This document shows positions 1-5,805 of a stretch of 8,545 nt of DNA, in pieces. A program made the position numbers and the translations under genes. The notes under the pieces were generated by a model. It was not told where the DNA came from, ran no database searches, and was given only the letters and a program-made list of their open reading frames with translations. Numbering within the stretch: position 1 is the first letter of the stretch; every line of letters begins with the position of its first letter. The stretch comes from Halanaerobiales bacterium (GTDB lineage: Bacteria; Bacillota_F; Halanaerobiia; Halanaerobiales; DTU029): NCBI GenBank assembly GCA_016278415.1, contig JADQBV010000396.1, positions 1-8,545 of the forward strand. The letters are read 5' to 3'.

Positions 1-63
1 GTTGAATTTGAAGTAGTTGAAGGCGATCGTGGCCCACAGGCTGCAAATGTTGTTAAATTATAA
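1..63 (+). CDS. Cold-shock protein (CspA family), C-terminal end only
   Basis: The first 20 codons in frame 1 read VEFEVVEGDRGPQAANVVKL and then stop at TAA (61-63). This is the characteristic end of the small CspA/CspB cold-shock proteins: the last strand of the five-stranded OB-fold barrel, with the family's V-x-F-[ED]-V...G-x-x-G-P-Q-A-x-N-V signature. Family members are about 65-70 residues, bind single-stranded RNA and DNA in the cytoplasm, and act as RNA chaperones that prevent unwanted mRNA structure. Roughly two thirds of the gene, including the RNP1 and RNP2 motifs, lies outside the window. A strong terminator starts 33 bases after the stop, so this gene is transcriptionally separate from hflK. 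Confidence 0.9.
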   Translation, partial: VEFEVVEGDRGPQAANVVKL

Positions 64-96
64 AGTAAATAATGTTTGTTAGATATAGCAACTATT

Positions 97-130
97 CCCT
101 GACTAAAATTTTAGTCAGGGTTTTACTTTT
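97..130 (+). terminator. Intrinsic terminator after the cold-shock gene
   Basis: A perfect 12+12 inverted repeat spans 97-120 (left arm CCCTGACTAAAA, right arm TTTTAGTCAGGG). It folds as a stem of about 10 pairs with a four-base loop and is followed by TTTTACTTTTT. This is a textbook Rho-independent terminator on the + strand, ending transcription of the cold-shock gene. Confidence 0.92.
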
Positions 131-217
131 TGATGTCTTACGGAAGTCTGTTACGATATTAAAATCACTCAATTAAAAATTTTTATTCTTTAATAGATAA
201 AGGGGGTAATATTTACT

Positions 218-1246
218 ATGGATGAAAACACTAATCAACCGTTTAATGACAAGGAAACAATAGATATTAATAGTGCTTTTTCAACAATAAAAAAGTTTAT
301 GCGGGGTGGAACAGGTTGGCTTATAATTATAGTTTTAGTAGGGTTATGGGCGGCCCAAGGGTTTTATACTGTTAAACAAGCAGAAGTTGGTCTTGTAAAG
401 AGATTTGGAAAACATGTTAGGACAGTTGGCCCTGGGCTTAATTATCATATTCCTGCACCTATTGAATCAGCACTTATAGTTAATATTAGTGAGGTTAGAA
501 AAATCGAGGTTGGGTATACAACAATATCACCACCTCCAAACCCAAGGTATAGGACTAATAAAGAGGAAGCCCAGATGCTGACAGGAGATAGTAATATTGT
601 TCATATAGAATTTGCTGTACAGTATAAGGTGAAAAGCCCTGAAAAGTTTGTATTTAATTTAATAGATCAAGAGTCAATGATTAAGGCAATGTCCGAGGCT
701 ATAATCAGGGAAGAAATAGCTAAAAGAAACCTTACAGATATAATCACTGTTGACAGGGCTGAAATTGAACAATCTGTTCAAGATGATCTACAATCATTAC
801 TTGATGATTACCAGACAGGGATTTTAGTTAATACTGTTGAACTTCAGGACGCCAATCCACCAGAAGAGGTAGCTAAGGCCTTTGATGATGTTAATAGTGC
901 CCATGAAGATCGCAAGACATATGTAAACCAGGCCAGATCATATGCAAATAAGGTAGTGCCTGAAGCAGAGGCAGAGGCTGCTGGAATTATAAATAATGCT
1001 GAAGCCTATAAAGAAGAAAAGATAACTTCAGCTCAGGGTGATGTGGCTAAGTTTAAAGATGTTCTAGCTAAATACAATATGGGAAGTAAAGAAGTAACGA
1101 AAGCAAGGCTATATATTGAGAGTATGGAAAAAATATTACCAGGAACCCAAAAAATTGTAATAACAGAAGAGTCATCAGGTAGTAGTGTTTTGAAGCTACT
1201 TGATATTAATAGAGTGCTTAATAATGATGGGGGTATGGTAGAATGA
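218..1246 (+). CDS. hflK: HflK, SPFH/Band-7 membrane protein (FtsH modulator)
   Basis: HflK forms with HflC a large multimeric ring in the cytoplasmic membrane that encloses and modulates the AAA protease FtsH. The 342-residue protein has a polar N-terminal tail (1-30), one hydrophobic transmembrane segment (about 33-50, GWLIIIVLVGLWAAQGFY), then an SPFH/Band-7 domain opening with V-x-x-x-E-V-G-L-V-x-R-F-G-K and the G-P-G-L-x-Y-x-I-P-x-P-I motif at about 71-82. An Ala/Glu-rich helical stretch (about 245-275, EAEAEAAGIINNAEAYKEEK) and a C-terminal helix follow. Length and order match HflK rather than stomatin. The ATG at 218 has AGGGGGT at 201-207. The stop overlaps the hflC start by four bases. 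The promoter is unclear: the best candidate is TTGATG (130-135) with TACGAT (152-157), and it is weak. No ftsH is visible nearby. Confidence 0.93.
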   Translation: MDENTNQPFNDKETIDINSAFSTIKKFMRGGTGWLIIIVLVGLWAAQGFYTVKQAEVGLVKRFGKHVRTVGPGLNYHIPAPIESALIVNISEVRKIEVGYTTISPPPNPRYRTNKEEAQMLTGDSNIVHIEFAVQYKVKSPEKFVFNLIDQESMIKAMSEAIIREEIAKRNLTDIITVDRAEIEQSVQDDLQSLLDDYQTGILVNTVELQDANPPEEVAKAFDDVNSAHEDRKTYVNQARSYANKVVPEAEAEAAGIINNAEAYKEEKITSAQGDVAKFKDVLAKYNMGSKEVTKARLYIESMEKILPGTQKIVITEESSGSSVLKLLDINRVLNNDGGMVE

Positions 1247-2100
1247 AAAAATTAATAGTATTTGCAGTTGTTATTCTGCTAGCTATGTTGGTATATAATA
1301 TGTTTTTATTTACTGTAGATGAGACAAACACTGCTGTGGTTAAGCAGTTTGGTGAAATAGTAAAGGTGGCTAAAAAACCTGGTTTATATACAAAAATTCC
1401 TATTATTCAAAGTGTAGTTTATTTAGAGGATAGATTACTTTCATATGATATAGAGCCTAGAAAATTAATTACTTCAGATCAGAAGATATTATATGTAGAT
1501 AATTACGCTATCTGGAAAATAGATAATCCAATTAAGTTTATTCAATCGATGGGTGGAAGGTTGGGTAGTGCCCAAATGAGCATTGATGATATTGTTTATT
1601 CTAATCTTAGGAATAAATTAGCTTCACAATCTTTTAATGATATTGTTTCAGGAAAGAGATCGGAATATTTAACTACAATTACTGAAAAAAGCAAAAAGCA
1701 GCTTATGGATTACGGAATAAAGTTAATTGATGTTAAAATAAAGAGAGCTGATTTACCAGAGGCTAACGAAACTGCTGTTCATCAAAGAATGAGTTCAGAA
1801 AGAGAGCAAAAAGCAAAAGAAATCCGAGCCGAAGGTGAAAAGGAAGCCCAAATTTTAAGAGCTGAAGCTGAAAAAGAGGCTAGAATTATTGTGGCACAGG
1901 CTAACATGAGGGCGCAAGAACTACGTGGTGAAGGTGATGCTATGTCTTTACAAATTTATAATGAGGCATATAGTGCTGATCCAGATTTTTATTATTTCTG
2001 GAGAACTCTGGAGTCATATGAAAAATCACTTGATAAAGATACTATTTTTATTCTTGATGATGGACTTGATTATTTAAATCAGCTTAAGTCTGTTAAGTAA
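1243..2100 (+). CDS. hflC: HflC, SPFH/Band-7 membrane protein, partner of HflK
   Basis: HflC is the second subunit of the HflKC ring around FtsH. The 285-residue protein starts with a single N-terminal membrane anchor (about 3-23, LIVFAVVILLAMLVYNMFLF) with no preceding polar tail, which separates it from HflK. The Band-7 domain begins at V-D-E-T-N-T-A-V-V-K-Q-F-G and holds K-x-P-G-L-Y-x-K-I-P. A charged coiled-coil region of Glu/Ala/Lys repeats (about 185-235) follows, then the family end D-P-D-F-Y-x-F-x-R-x-L-x-x-Y (about 246-259). The ATG overlaps the hflK TGA as ATGA, and a GATGGGGG ribosome binding site at 1226-1233 lies inside hflK, so the two are translationally coupled. A strong terminator follows 37 bases after the stop, making hflK-hflC a closed two-gene operon. 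Confidence 0.93.
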   Translation: MKKLIVFAVVILLAMLVYNMFLFTVDETNTAVVKQFGEIVKVAKKPGLYTKIPIIQSVVYLEDRLLSYDIEPRKLITSDQKILYVDNYAIWKIDNPIKFIQSMGGRLGSAQMSIDDIVYSNLRNKLASQSFNDIVSGKRSEYLTTITEKSKKQLMDYGIKLIDVKIKRADLPEANETAVHQRMSSEREQKAKEIRAEGEKEAQILRAEAEKEARIIVAQANMRAQELRGEGDAMSLQIYNEAYSADPDFYYFWRTLESYEKSLDKDTIFILDDGLDYLNQLKSVK

Positions 2101-2137
2101 GATAAGTGAAATATTGAAAACATAATATAAAGTTTTT

Positions 2138-2180
2138 AACAAACCGACAGTAATTTTTACTGTCGGTTTGTTATATTTTA
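2138..2180 (+). terminator. Intrinsic terminator of the hflKC operon
   Basis: Perfect 16-base arms at 2138-2153 (AACAAACCGACAGTAA) and 2157-2172 flank a three-base loop. The downstream tract TTATATTTTATTT is U-rich but interrupted. This is a strong stem with a moderate tail, reading as a + strand terminator for hflKC. Confidence 0.88.
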
Positions 2181-2223
2181 TTTGAATTAAGCTCAGACTA
2201 GATAAGTATTTTAGCCAAAAAAG

Positions 2224-2258
2224 CTATGAATCGGATGGGTATAACATCTGATTTATAG
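2224..2258. repeat. Imperfect inverted repeat, 14-pair stem, 7-base loop
   Basis: CTATGAATCGGATG (2224-2237) pairs with CATCTGATTTATAG (2245-2258). As + strand RNA all 14 positions pair, two of them as G-U. As - strand RNA those two become A-C mismatches, but there the hairpin is followed at once by a run of six U (the A run at 2217-2222 on the + strand), giving a terminator-like layout. It could be a structured + RNA, a - strand terminator, or the remnant of a small repeat. The sequence alone does not decide. Confidence 0.5.
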
Positions 2259-2489
2259 TAATATTATGAATAACAAATATTGGTTATTTTTTCTCTATTA
2301 CCAGTAATTTAAATAGATTATAGAGGATATGTCTATACTTTGTAGAATAATAGATAGTAGACTATTAGTAAAGATTTGTTTTATATTGTCCAGTCAGCTT
2401 AGCCTTAATTTAGCAAATAAATAAATACTGAATGTTATCTGCGTGATATTTTTTAAATTAAAGATAGAATAAATGAATGAAATAATATA

Positions 2490-2517
2490 TTTATGATGAT
2501 AATTAATAATATATAAT
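2490..2517 (+). promoter_or_regulatory. Candidate promoter for the nucleotidase-like gene
   Basis: A perfect -10 TATAAT lies at 2512-2517 with a poor -35 (TTTATG, 2490-2495, 16-base spacer). A start near 2524 would leave a very short leader ending in the AGGAG at 2535-2539. The surrounding DNA is so AT-rich that a chance TATAAT is quite possible. Confidence 0.35.
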
Positions 2518-2548
2518 ATTTTTATATAATTGAGAGGAGTATAATTAA

Positions 2549-3130
2549 GTGGAAAAAATAATAGGATTTGATATAGATGGAGTTATTACTGATGAAAGCC
2601 ATCCTAATGACAACATATGGCATGACGCACTATGTAAGTATTTGGGTCGTGACTTAGAAAGGATTGAACAAAGCTATTTATTCACCAAGGCCTATGGTCT
2701 TTCCATAGATGTTGTTGAATCTTTCATGGAAGAAAAAATGGAAGAGCTTATTAGAAATGTTAAACCAATGGAAGGCGCACTGAAGACTATAAATTTTCTT
2801 GAAGAAAAAGATTTTGAAATCCATTTGATTACTGCCAGAAATGCTAAATATGATTGGGTCACATATGAATGGTTAGAGAAATACGATATACCCCATACAT
2901 CTTTAATACATGATGAAAACAAAGCCCCACTGGCAGTTGAGAAAGGAATTAAACTTTTTGTTGAAGATAGTGCCTCAAATACATCTGAGTTGACCGCTGA
3001 AGGTATTCCAGTAATTCTACTAAATAAATACCACAATCAAGACTTAATGGATTCCAATTTGATATTTAGAGTAGATAATTGGACTGAAATTATCAAAAAA
3101 ATTATAACGTACTTTGATATAAATTATTAA
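2549..3130 (+). CDS. HAD-superfamily 5'-nucleotidase-like phosphatase
   Basis: This is probably a cytoplasmic phosphohydrolase of the haloacid dehalogenase superfamily, closest in outline to the cytosolic 5'(3')-deoxyribonucleotidase/YqfW type. The 193 residues carry the four HAD motifs: I, F-D-I-D-G-V-I-T-D (Asp8 as nucleophile, Asp10 as general acid/base); II, L-I-T-A-R (Thr95); III, Lys125 in H-D-E-N-K; IV, F-V-E-D-S (Glu139-Asp140, Mg binding). A helical cap of about 60 residues sits between motifs I and II (C1 cap). The GTG start is supported by GAGAGGAG at 2532-2539; Met-Glu-Lys-Ile-Ile-Gly puts motif I right at the N-terminus as expected. The actual substrate (nucleotide or another phosphate ester) cannot be read from the sequence. 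The next gene has its own extended -10, so they need not form an operon. Confidence 0.8.
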   Translation: MEKIIGFDIDGVITDESHPNDNIWHDALCKYLGRDLERIEQSYLFTKAYGLSIDVVESFMEEKMEELIRNVKPMEGALKTINFLEEKDFEIHLITARNAKYDWVTYEWLEKYDIPHTSLIHDENKAPLAVEKGIKLFVEDSASNTSELTAEGIPVILLNKYHNQDLMDSNLIFRVDNWTEIIKKIITYFDINY

Positions 3131-3144
3131 AAACACTCAATTTA

Positions 3145-3153
3145 TGATATAAT
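3145..3153 (+). promoter_or_regulatory. Extended -10 promoter for the DegV-family gene
   Basis: TGATATAAT at 3145-3153 is a perfect extended -10 (TGnTATAAT). The -35 region is weak (TTATTA, 3124-3129, 18-base spacer), as is common for extended -10 promoters. The predicted start is near 3160, leaving a leader of about 60 bases. There is no terminator between the upstream nucleotidase-like gene and here, so readthrough is also possible. Confidence 0.55.
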
Positions 3154-3210
3154 AAATAATAAAATATAGATAATTCTAGTATTTTCAAAGATATATTAAT
3201 TTATTAATAT

Positions 3211-3217
3211 GAGGAGG
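3211..3217 (+). promoter_or_regulatory. Ribosome binding site that fixes the DegV start at 3224
   Basis: GAGGAGG at 3211-3217 is an almost perfect Shine-Dalgarno sequence six bases before the ATG at 3224. The earlier in-frame ATG at 3209 shares its G with this site and has no site of its own, so it is not the real start. Confidence 0.85.
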
Positions 3218-3223
3218 AGAAAA

Positions 3224-4069
3224 ATGGCTAATAAAATTGCTTTAGTTACAGATAGTACTTCTGATTTATCTGCTGATATTCTAAATGACCTATCAATCAA
3301 ATTTCTTCCATTAAAAATTATTTACAAAGAAGGTCAGTTCTTGGATAGAGTTAATATCAATCCAAAAGATGTGTACAGAAGGTTTATGGAAGAGATTCCT
3401 AGTACATCAATGCCGGGACCCGGTGAAATAAAAGATAAATTTATGGAATTAAAGGAAAAGGGATATACTCATATACTAGCTATACATATATCTACTGGCT
3501 TAAGTAGTACAGCTAATATTAGTAAAATGGTTAGTAAGGAGATGGATGATATAACTGTTGAAGTTATTGATTCAAAACTTTTATCAATGGGACTTGGAAG
3601 GTTAGTTCTATATGCTAAAAACCTTATAGATGAAGATTTGGATTTCAAAGAAATAGTAGAGAAAACTAAGGAAAAAATAGATGATATTGATCTTAACTTT
3701 GTAGTTAAAACATTAAAGTATCTTAAAGCAGGTGGTAGGATAGGTAAAGTGCGAGGTACAATTGGTCAATTACTTAATATAAAACCTATTATCTCTATAA
3801 ACGAAGACGGCGAATATTATACAGTTGATAAAAGTAGAAGCAGGAAGTCTTCAATTAATAAGCTTTATGATATTGCTAAAAAGAAGATTATGAAGGGTAA
3901 GTGCTATGTTGATGTTATGCATGCAGATGCCCAGGAAGAAGCAGAAGGATTATTGAATCGAATTAAAGAATTAAAAAATGTTAAAGAAATTTCTTTAGGT
4001 GAAATTAGTCCTGCTATGGTAGTTCATGCTGGACCTGGTTTGATCGGGGTATGTGTAATTTCAGTATGA
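3224..4069 (+). CDS. DegV-family fatty-acid-binding protein
   Basis: DegV proteins bind a long-chain fatty acid; the FakB members of the family present it to the fatty acid kinase FakA for phosphorylation and phospholipid synthesis. The 281-residue product has the N-terminal I-A-L-V-T-D-S-T-S-D-L (5-15), the head-group motif T-S-M-P-G-P-G-E (61-68), S-T-G-L-S-S-T-A (90-97) and the C-lobe signature L-K-Y-L-K-A-G-G-R-I-G-K. The full length matches the family norm of 280-290. The start at 3224 (MANKIALVTD) is set by the Shine-Dalgarno GAGGAGG; starting at 3209 would add an unlikely MRRRK. No fakA-like gene is in the window. A long terminator follows. Family membership is sure; a FakB role is inferred. 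Confidence 0.9.
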   Translation: MANKIALVTDSTSDLSADILNDLSIKFLPLKIIYKEGQFLDRVNINPKDVYRRFMEEIPSTSMPGPGEIKDKFMELKEKGYTHILAIHISTGLSSTANISKMVSKEMDDITVEVIDSKLLSMGLGRLVLYAKNLIDEDLDFKEIVEKTKEKIDDIDLNFVVKTLKYLKAGGRIGKVRGTIGQLLNIKPIISINEDGEYYTVDKSRSRKSSINKLYDIAKKKIMKGKCYVDVMHADAQEEAEGLLNRIKELKNVKEISLGEISPAMVVHAGPGLIGVCVISV

Positions 4070-4105
4070 AACTAAATGATAATAGAGTTATATATTAGGC
4101 ATATA

Positions 4106-4177
4106 GGCACATATCACTTATTCAAACATATTTTTCTGTGATAACAGATGGTTGAATAAGTGATATGTGTCTTTTTT
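4106..4177 (+). terminator. Long-stem intrinsic terminator after the DegV gene
   Basis: Arms at 4106-4125 (GGCACATATCACTTATTCAA) and 4152-4171 pair over 20 positions with a single G-U. The 26-base loop holds its own small hairpin TCTGT-GATA-ACAGA. A run of six T (4172-4177) follows. This works as a terminator on the + strand, but the stem is roughly twice the usual length and the loop is structured, so the element may have arisen from a small mobile inverted repeat. Confidence 0.85.
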
Positions 4178-4311
4178 CATCACTTAAGTAGAAGCTTAAA
4201 GGATGTTCTAAAGATCAGCCCTGGGTTCTTATTAACTATAAAAAATTGCTTAAAACAGTACATTCAACTCGATGGGGTTTGGATTTAATTACCAATAAAT
4301 TCAACTTTTTG
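4178..4311. promoter_or_regulatory. Upstream region of the opine-dehydrogenase/B12 operon with possible operator elements
   Basis: No gene is visible here. Two weak signals occur. TTGG (4279-4282) and CCAA (4292-4295) form a short dyad centred near 4287, about 60 bases before the predicted transcription start; that is a position often used by Crp/Fnr-type activators. The octamer ATTCAACT occurs twice (4262-4269 and 4299-4306), the second copy running up to the -35. Neither matches the classical Crp (TGTGA) or Fnr (TTGAT) half-site pair. In AT-rich DNA both could be chance. Confidence 0.25.
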
Positions 4312-4340
4312 TTGTTTTTCTAATCAAAATATGGTATAAT
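4312..4340 (+). promoter_or_regulatory. Strong sigma-A-type promoter of the opine-dehydrogenase/B12 operon
   Basis: The -35 TTGTTT (4312-4317), a 17-base spacer and the -10 TATAAT (4335-4340) with an extended TG (4332-4333) make the best promoter in the window. The predicted start is at about 4346-4347, giving an unusually long leader of about 265 nt before the first gene. Confidence 0.7.
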
Positions 4341-4395
4341 TAAGATGAATTTATGTGCCAGATAAACTATAAAAGAGGAATAGAAGTACATACAT

Positions 4396-4456
4396 AAATA
4401 TCAGAAAAGGGTTTTTTAACTAGCAGATACTCTTTCTTTGATATTTTTCTATCTTT
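4396..4456 (+). terminator. Possible attenuator hairpin inside the leader
   Basis: AAATATCA (4396-4403) pairs with TGATATTT (4439-4446), extended inward by GAAA (4404-4407) with TTTC (4433-4436) across a two-base bulge. It is followed by T-rich sequence (TTTTTCT, then CTTTTTGG and TTTTT to 4465). The stem is AT-rich and the loop long (about 25 bases), so it would be a weak terminator; a regulated attenuator is only a hypothesis. Confidence 0.3.
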
Positions 4457-4513
4457 TTGGTTTTTAAACACGAACAAGGTATTTATTTTTTAATTGTTAG
4501 GGTTCATAAGAAT

Positions 4514-4555
4514 AGTGCAATAAGTATCTATAGCATTGATAGTATATATTGTGCT
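4514..4555 (+). repeat. Bulged hairpin in the leader
   Basis: AGTGCAATA (4514-4522) pairs along all nine positions with TATTGTGCT (4547-4555), with two adjacent G-U pairs. Inside, TAT (4525-4527) pairs with ATA (4544-4546) and CTAT (4528-4531) with ATAG (4539-4542), leaving a seven-base loop and small bulges. G-U pairs favour a function as + strand RNA. Its role is unknown. Confidence 0.35.
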
Positions 4556-4612
4556 TATAGTTAATTAAACTAACTATTCAGAATATTAGATTTTATTTGG
4601 AGGTGTCATTTT

Positions 4613-5803
4613 GTGAATATTGCTGTAATAGGAGCGGGTAATGGGGGACAGGCAATGTCCGCATATTTAGCATTAAAGGGTTGTAGAGTTAATCTATACA
4701 ATCGGAACTCTATGAGGATAGGGGCAATTAAGGAGATTGGTGGTATCTATTTGTCCGGTATTTGTAAAGGGTTTGGTCGTTTAAATAAAGTAACAAGTAG
4801 TATTGAAGATGCAATTAAAGGTGTTGATTTAATTATGATAGTTACACCGGCGATTGCCCATCGTTCATTGGCAAAAAAAATGTCAGAATATCTAAAAGAT
4901 GGTCAAACTATCATTTTAAACCCAGGTCGTACAGGTGGCGCATTGGAATTTTATAATGTCTTAAAGTCAAATAAATGTAATGCAGATGTCATTATCTCTG
5001 AAGCACAAACCTTCATATTTGCAAGTAGAGTAATTGGACCAGCTCGTGCTAAAATCTTTGGGATAAAAAATCGTGTTGCTATTGCTGCCTTTCCCAGTAA
5101 CCGTACAAGGGAGTTTATTGATAAACTAAATAGATTTTTACCACAATTCTCACCTGTGGAAAATGTTCTTAAGACAAGTTTAGATAATATAGGTGCTATC
5201 TTCCATCCAGCACCAACACTTCTAAATATGGCCTGGATAGAAACTACTTCAGGGTGCTTTGAATACTATCAGGATGGTATTTCTTCTGCAGTGTGTAATA
5301 TTATTAAAAAAATGGATATTGAAAGAATGAAAGTAGCAGAATCATTTGATATAATACCGTTATCAGCTGAAGATTGGTTGAGGTTATCATATGACGCTAA
5401 AGGGAAAAACTTGAATGAATTATTAAAGAATAATTGTCAGTATCAAGGAATATCTGCACCTGGATCTATGAATCACCGTTATGTTCTAGAGGATGTACCG
5501 ATGAGTCTTGTACCTATTTCTTCTTTTGCAAAAATGTGTAGTGTTGAAACACCTACCATAGATTTGATTATTGATCTTGCTAATACAGTTTATAATCGTG
5601 ATTTTAGAATGGAAGGAAGGACTGTTGAATCATTGGGTATTAGTACTCTTTCTCCTAATGAAATAATTAATTTAGTTAATAATGGTTCGACGGAAAAAGT
5701 AAAAGTTCATCCTGCTATAAATAGACGTTTAATACGAAATTTAAATAGACAGGATAATCTATTGTATAATAATTCTATTAATTATCAAAAGGAGGTCGAG
5801 TAG
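4613..5803 (+). CDS. NAD(P)-dependent opine dehydrogenase-like oxidoreductase
   Basis: This protein belongs to the octopine/nopaline dehydrogenase family, whose members reversibly condense an amino acid with a 2-oxo acid by reducing the imine. The 396 residues hold an N-terminal Rossmann domain opening with N-I-A-V-I-G-A-G-N-G-G (GAGNGG at 7-12), the end of strand 2 as L-Y-N-R-N (Asn30-Arg31, which suggests NADP rather than NAD), V-T-P-A (77-80), N-P-G-R-T-G-G (103-109), and the C-terminal catalytic signature N-I-G-A-I-F-H-P-A-P-T-L-L-N with the expected catalytic His198. An Asn-rich tail (about 374-396) extends past the usual fold. The GTG start has GGAGGTG seven bases upstream. The stop TAG touches the next gene. 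The linked B12 protein suggests an amino-acid substrate, but the substrate and direction are unknown. Ketopantoate reductase was considered; the H-P-x-P-T-L-L-N motif favours the opine family. Confidence 0.8.
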   Translation: MNIAVIGAGNGGQAMSAYLALKGCRVNLYNRNSMRIGAIKEIGGIYLSGICKGFGRLNKVTSSIEDAIKGVDLIMIVTPAIAHRSLAKKMSEYLKDGQTIILNPGRTGGALEFYNVLKSNKCNADVIISEAQTFIFASRVIGPARAKIFGIKNRVAIAAFPSNRTREFIDKLNRFLPQFSPVENVLKTSLDNIGAIFHPAPTLLNMAWIETTSGCFEYYQDGISSAVCNIIKKMDIERMKVAESFDIIPLSAEDWLRLSYDAKGKNLNELLKNNCQYQGISAPGSMNHRYVLEDVPMSLVPISSFAKMCSVETPTIDLIIDLANTVYNRDFRMEGRTVESLGISTLSPNEIINLVNNGSTEKVKVHPAINRRLIRNLNRQDNLLYNNSINYQKEVE

Positions 5804-5805
5804 TG

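Larger units (their letters stand above)
2181..2548. other. AT-rich intergenic gap, no gene recognised
   Basis: About 370 bases separate the hflKC terminator from the next gene. No frame of useful length with a ribosome binding site was found on either strand. The longest tempting piece, an ATG at 2266, gives 13 codons without a Shine-Dalgarno sequence. The region contains one clear imperfect hairpin (2224-2258, listed separately) and a probable promoter for the downstream gene near 2490-2517. The rest is AT-rich without recognisable structure. Confidence 0.6.
4347..4598 (+). other. Long 5' leader of the operon, partly structured
   Basis: The leader between promoter and first ribosome binding site is AT-rich and holds several dyads: a terminator-like hairpin at 4396-4446 followed by U runs, a bulged hairpin at 4514-4555, and ATAGTT/AACTAT arms at 4557-4562 and 4572-4577. 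No cobalamin-riboswitch B12 box, T-box sequence or other class I know was seen. Its open frames are tiny (for example 14 codons from 4352) and lack ribosome binding sites, so a leader peptide is not supported. Confidence 0.4.

Noticed and set aside
2266..2307. Small ORF of 13 codons in the 2181-2548 gap
   Set aside because: It has no ribosome binding site, is very short, and its sequence is what AT-rich DNA gives by chance.
2692..3036. Open frame of 114 codons on the - strand
   Set aside because: It lies wholly within the HAD-fold gene, whose motifs are intact; the reverse product shows no family features and has no convincing ribosome binding site.
3209..3223. Upstream ATG giving an MRRRK extension of the DegV protein
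   Set aside because: The ATG overlaps the Shine-Dalgarno sequence that serves the ATG at 3224, and the family begins with the short segment before the T-D-S-T-S-D motif.
4312..4327. Fnr-type site overlapping the -35 (TTG...ATCAA)
   Set aside because: Only the ATCAA half-site is present, and the distance between the TTG and CAA elements is two bases too long for the Fnr consensus.
4352..4396. Leader peptide of 14 residues starting at ATG 4352
   Set aside because: It has no ribosome binding site, no run of a single amino acid, and no clear link to the hairpin at 4396.
4347..4598. Cobalamin riboswitch or T-box in the leader
   Set aside because: I looked for the B12 box and for the T-box TGGNACCGCG-type sequence and saw neither; the leader is too AT-rich to hold the conserved core.
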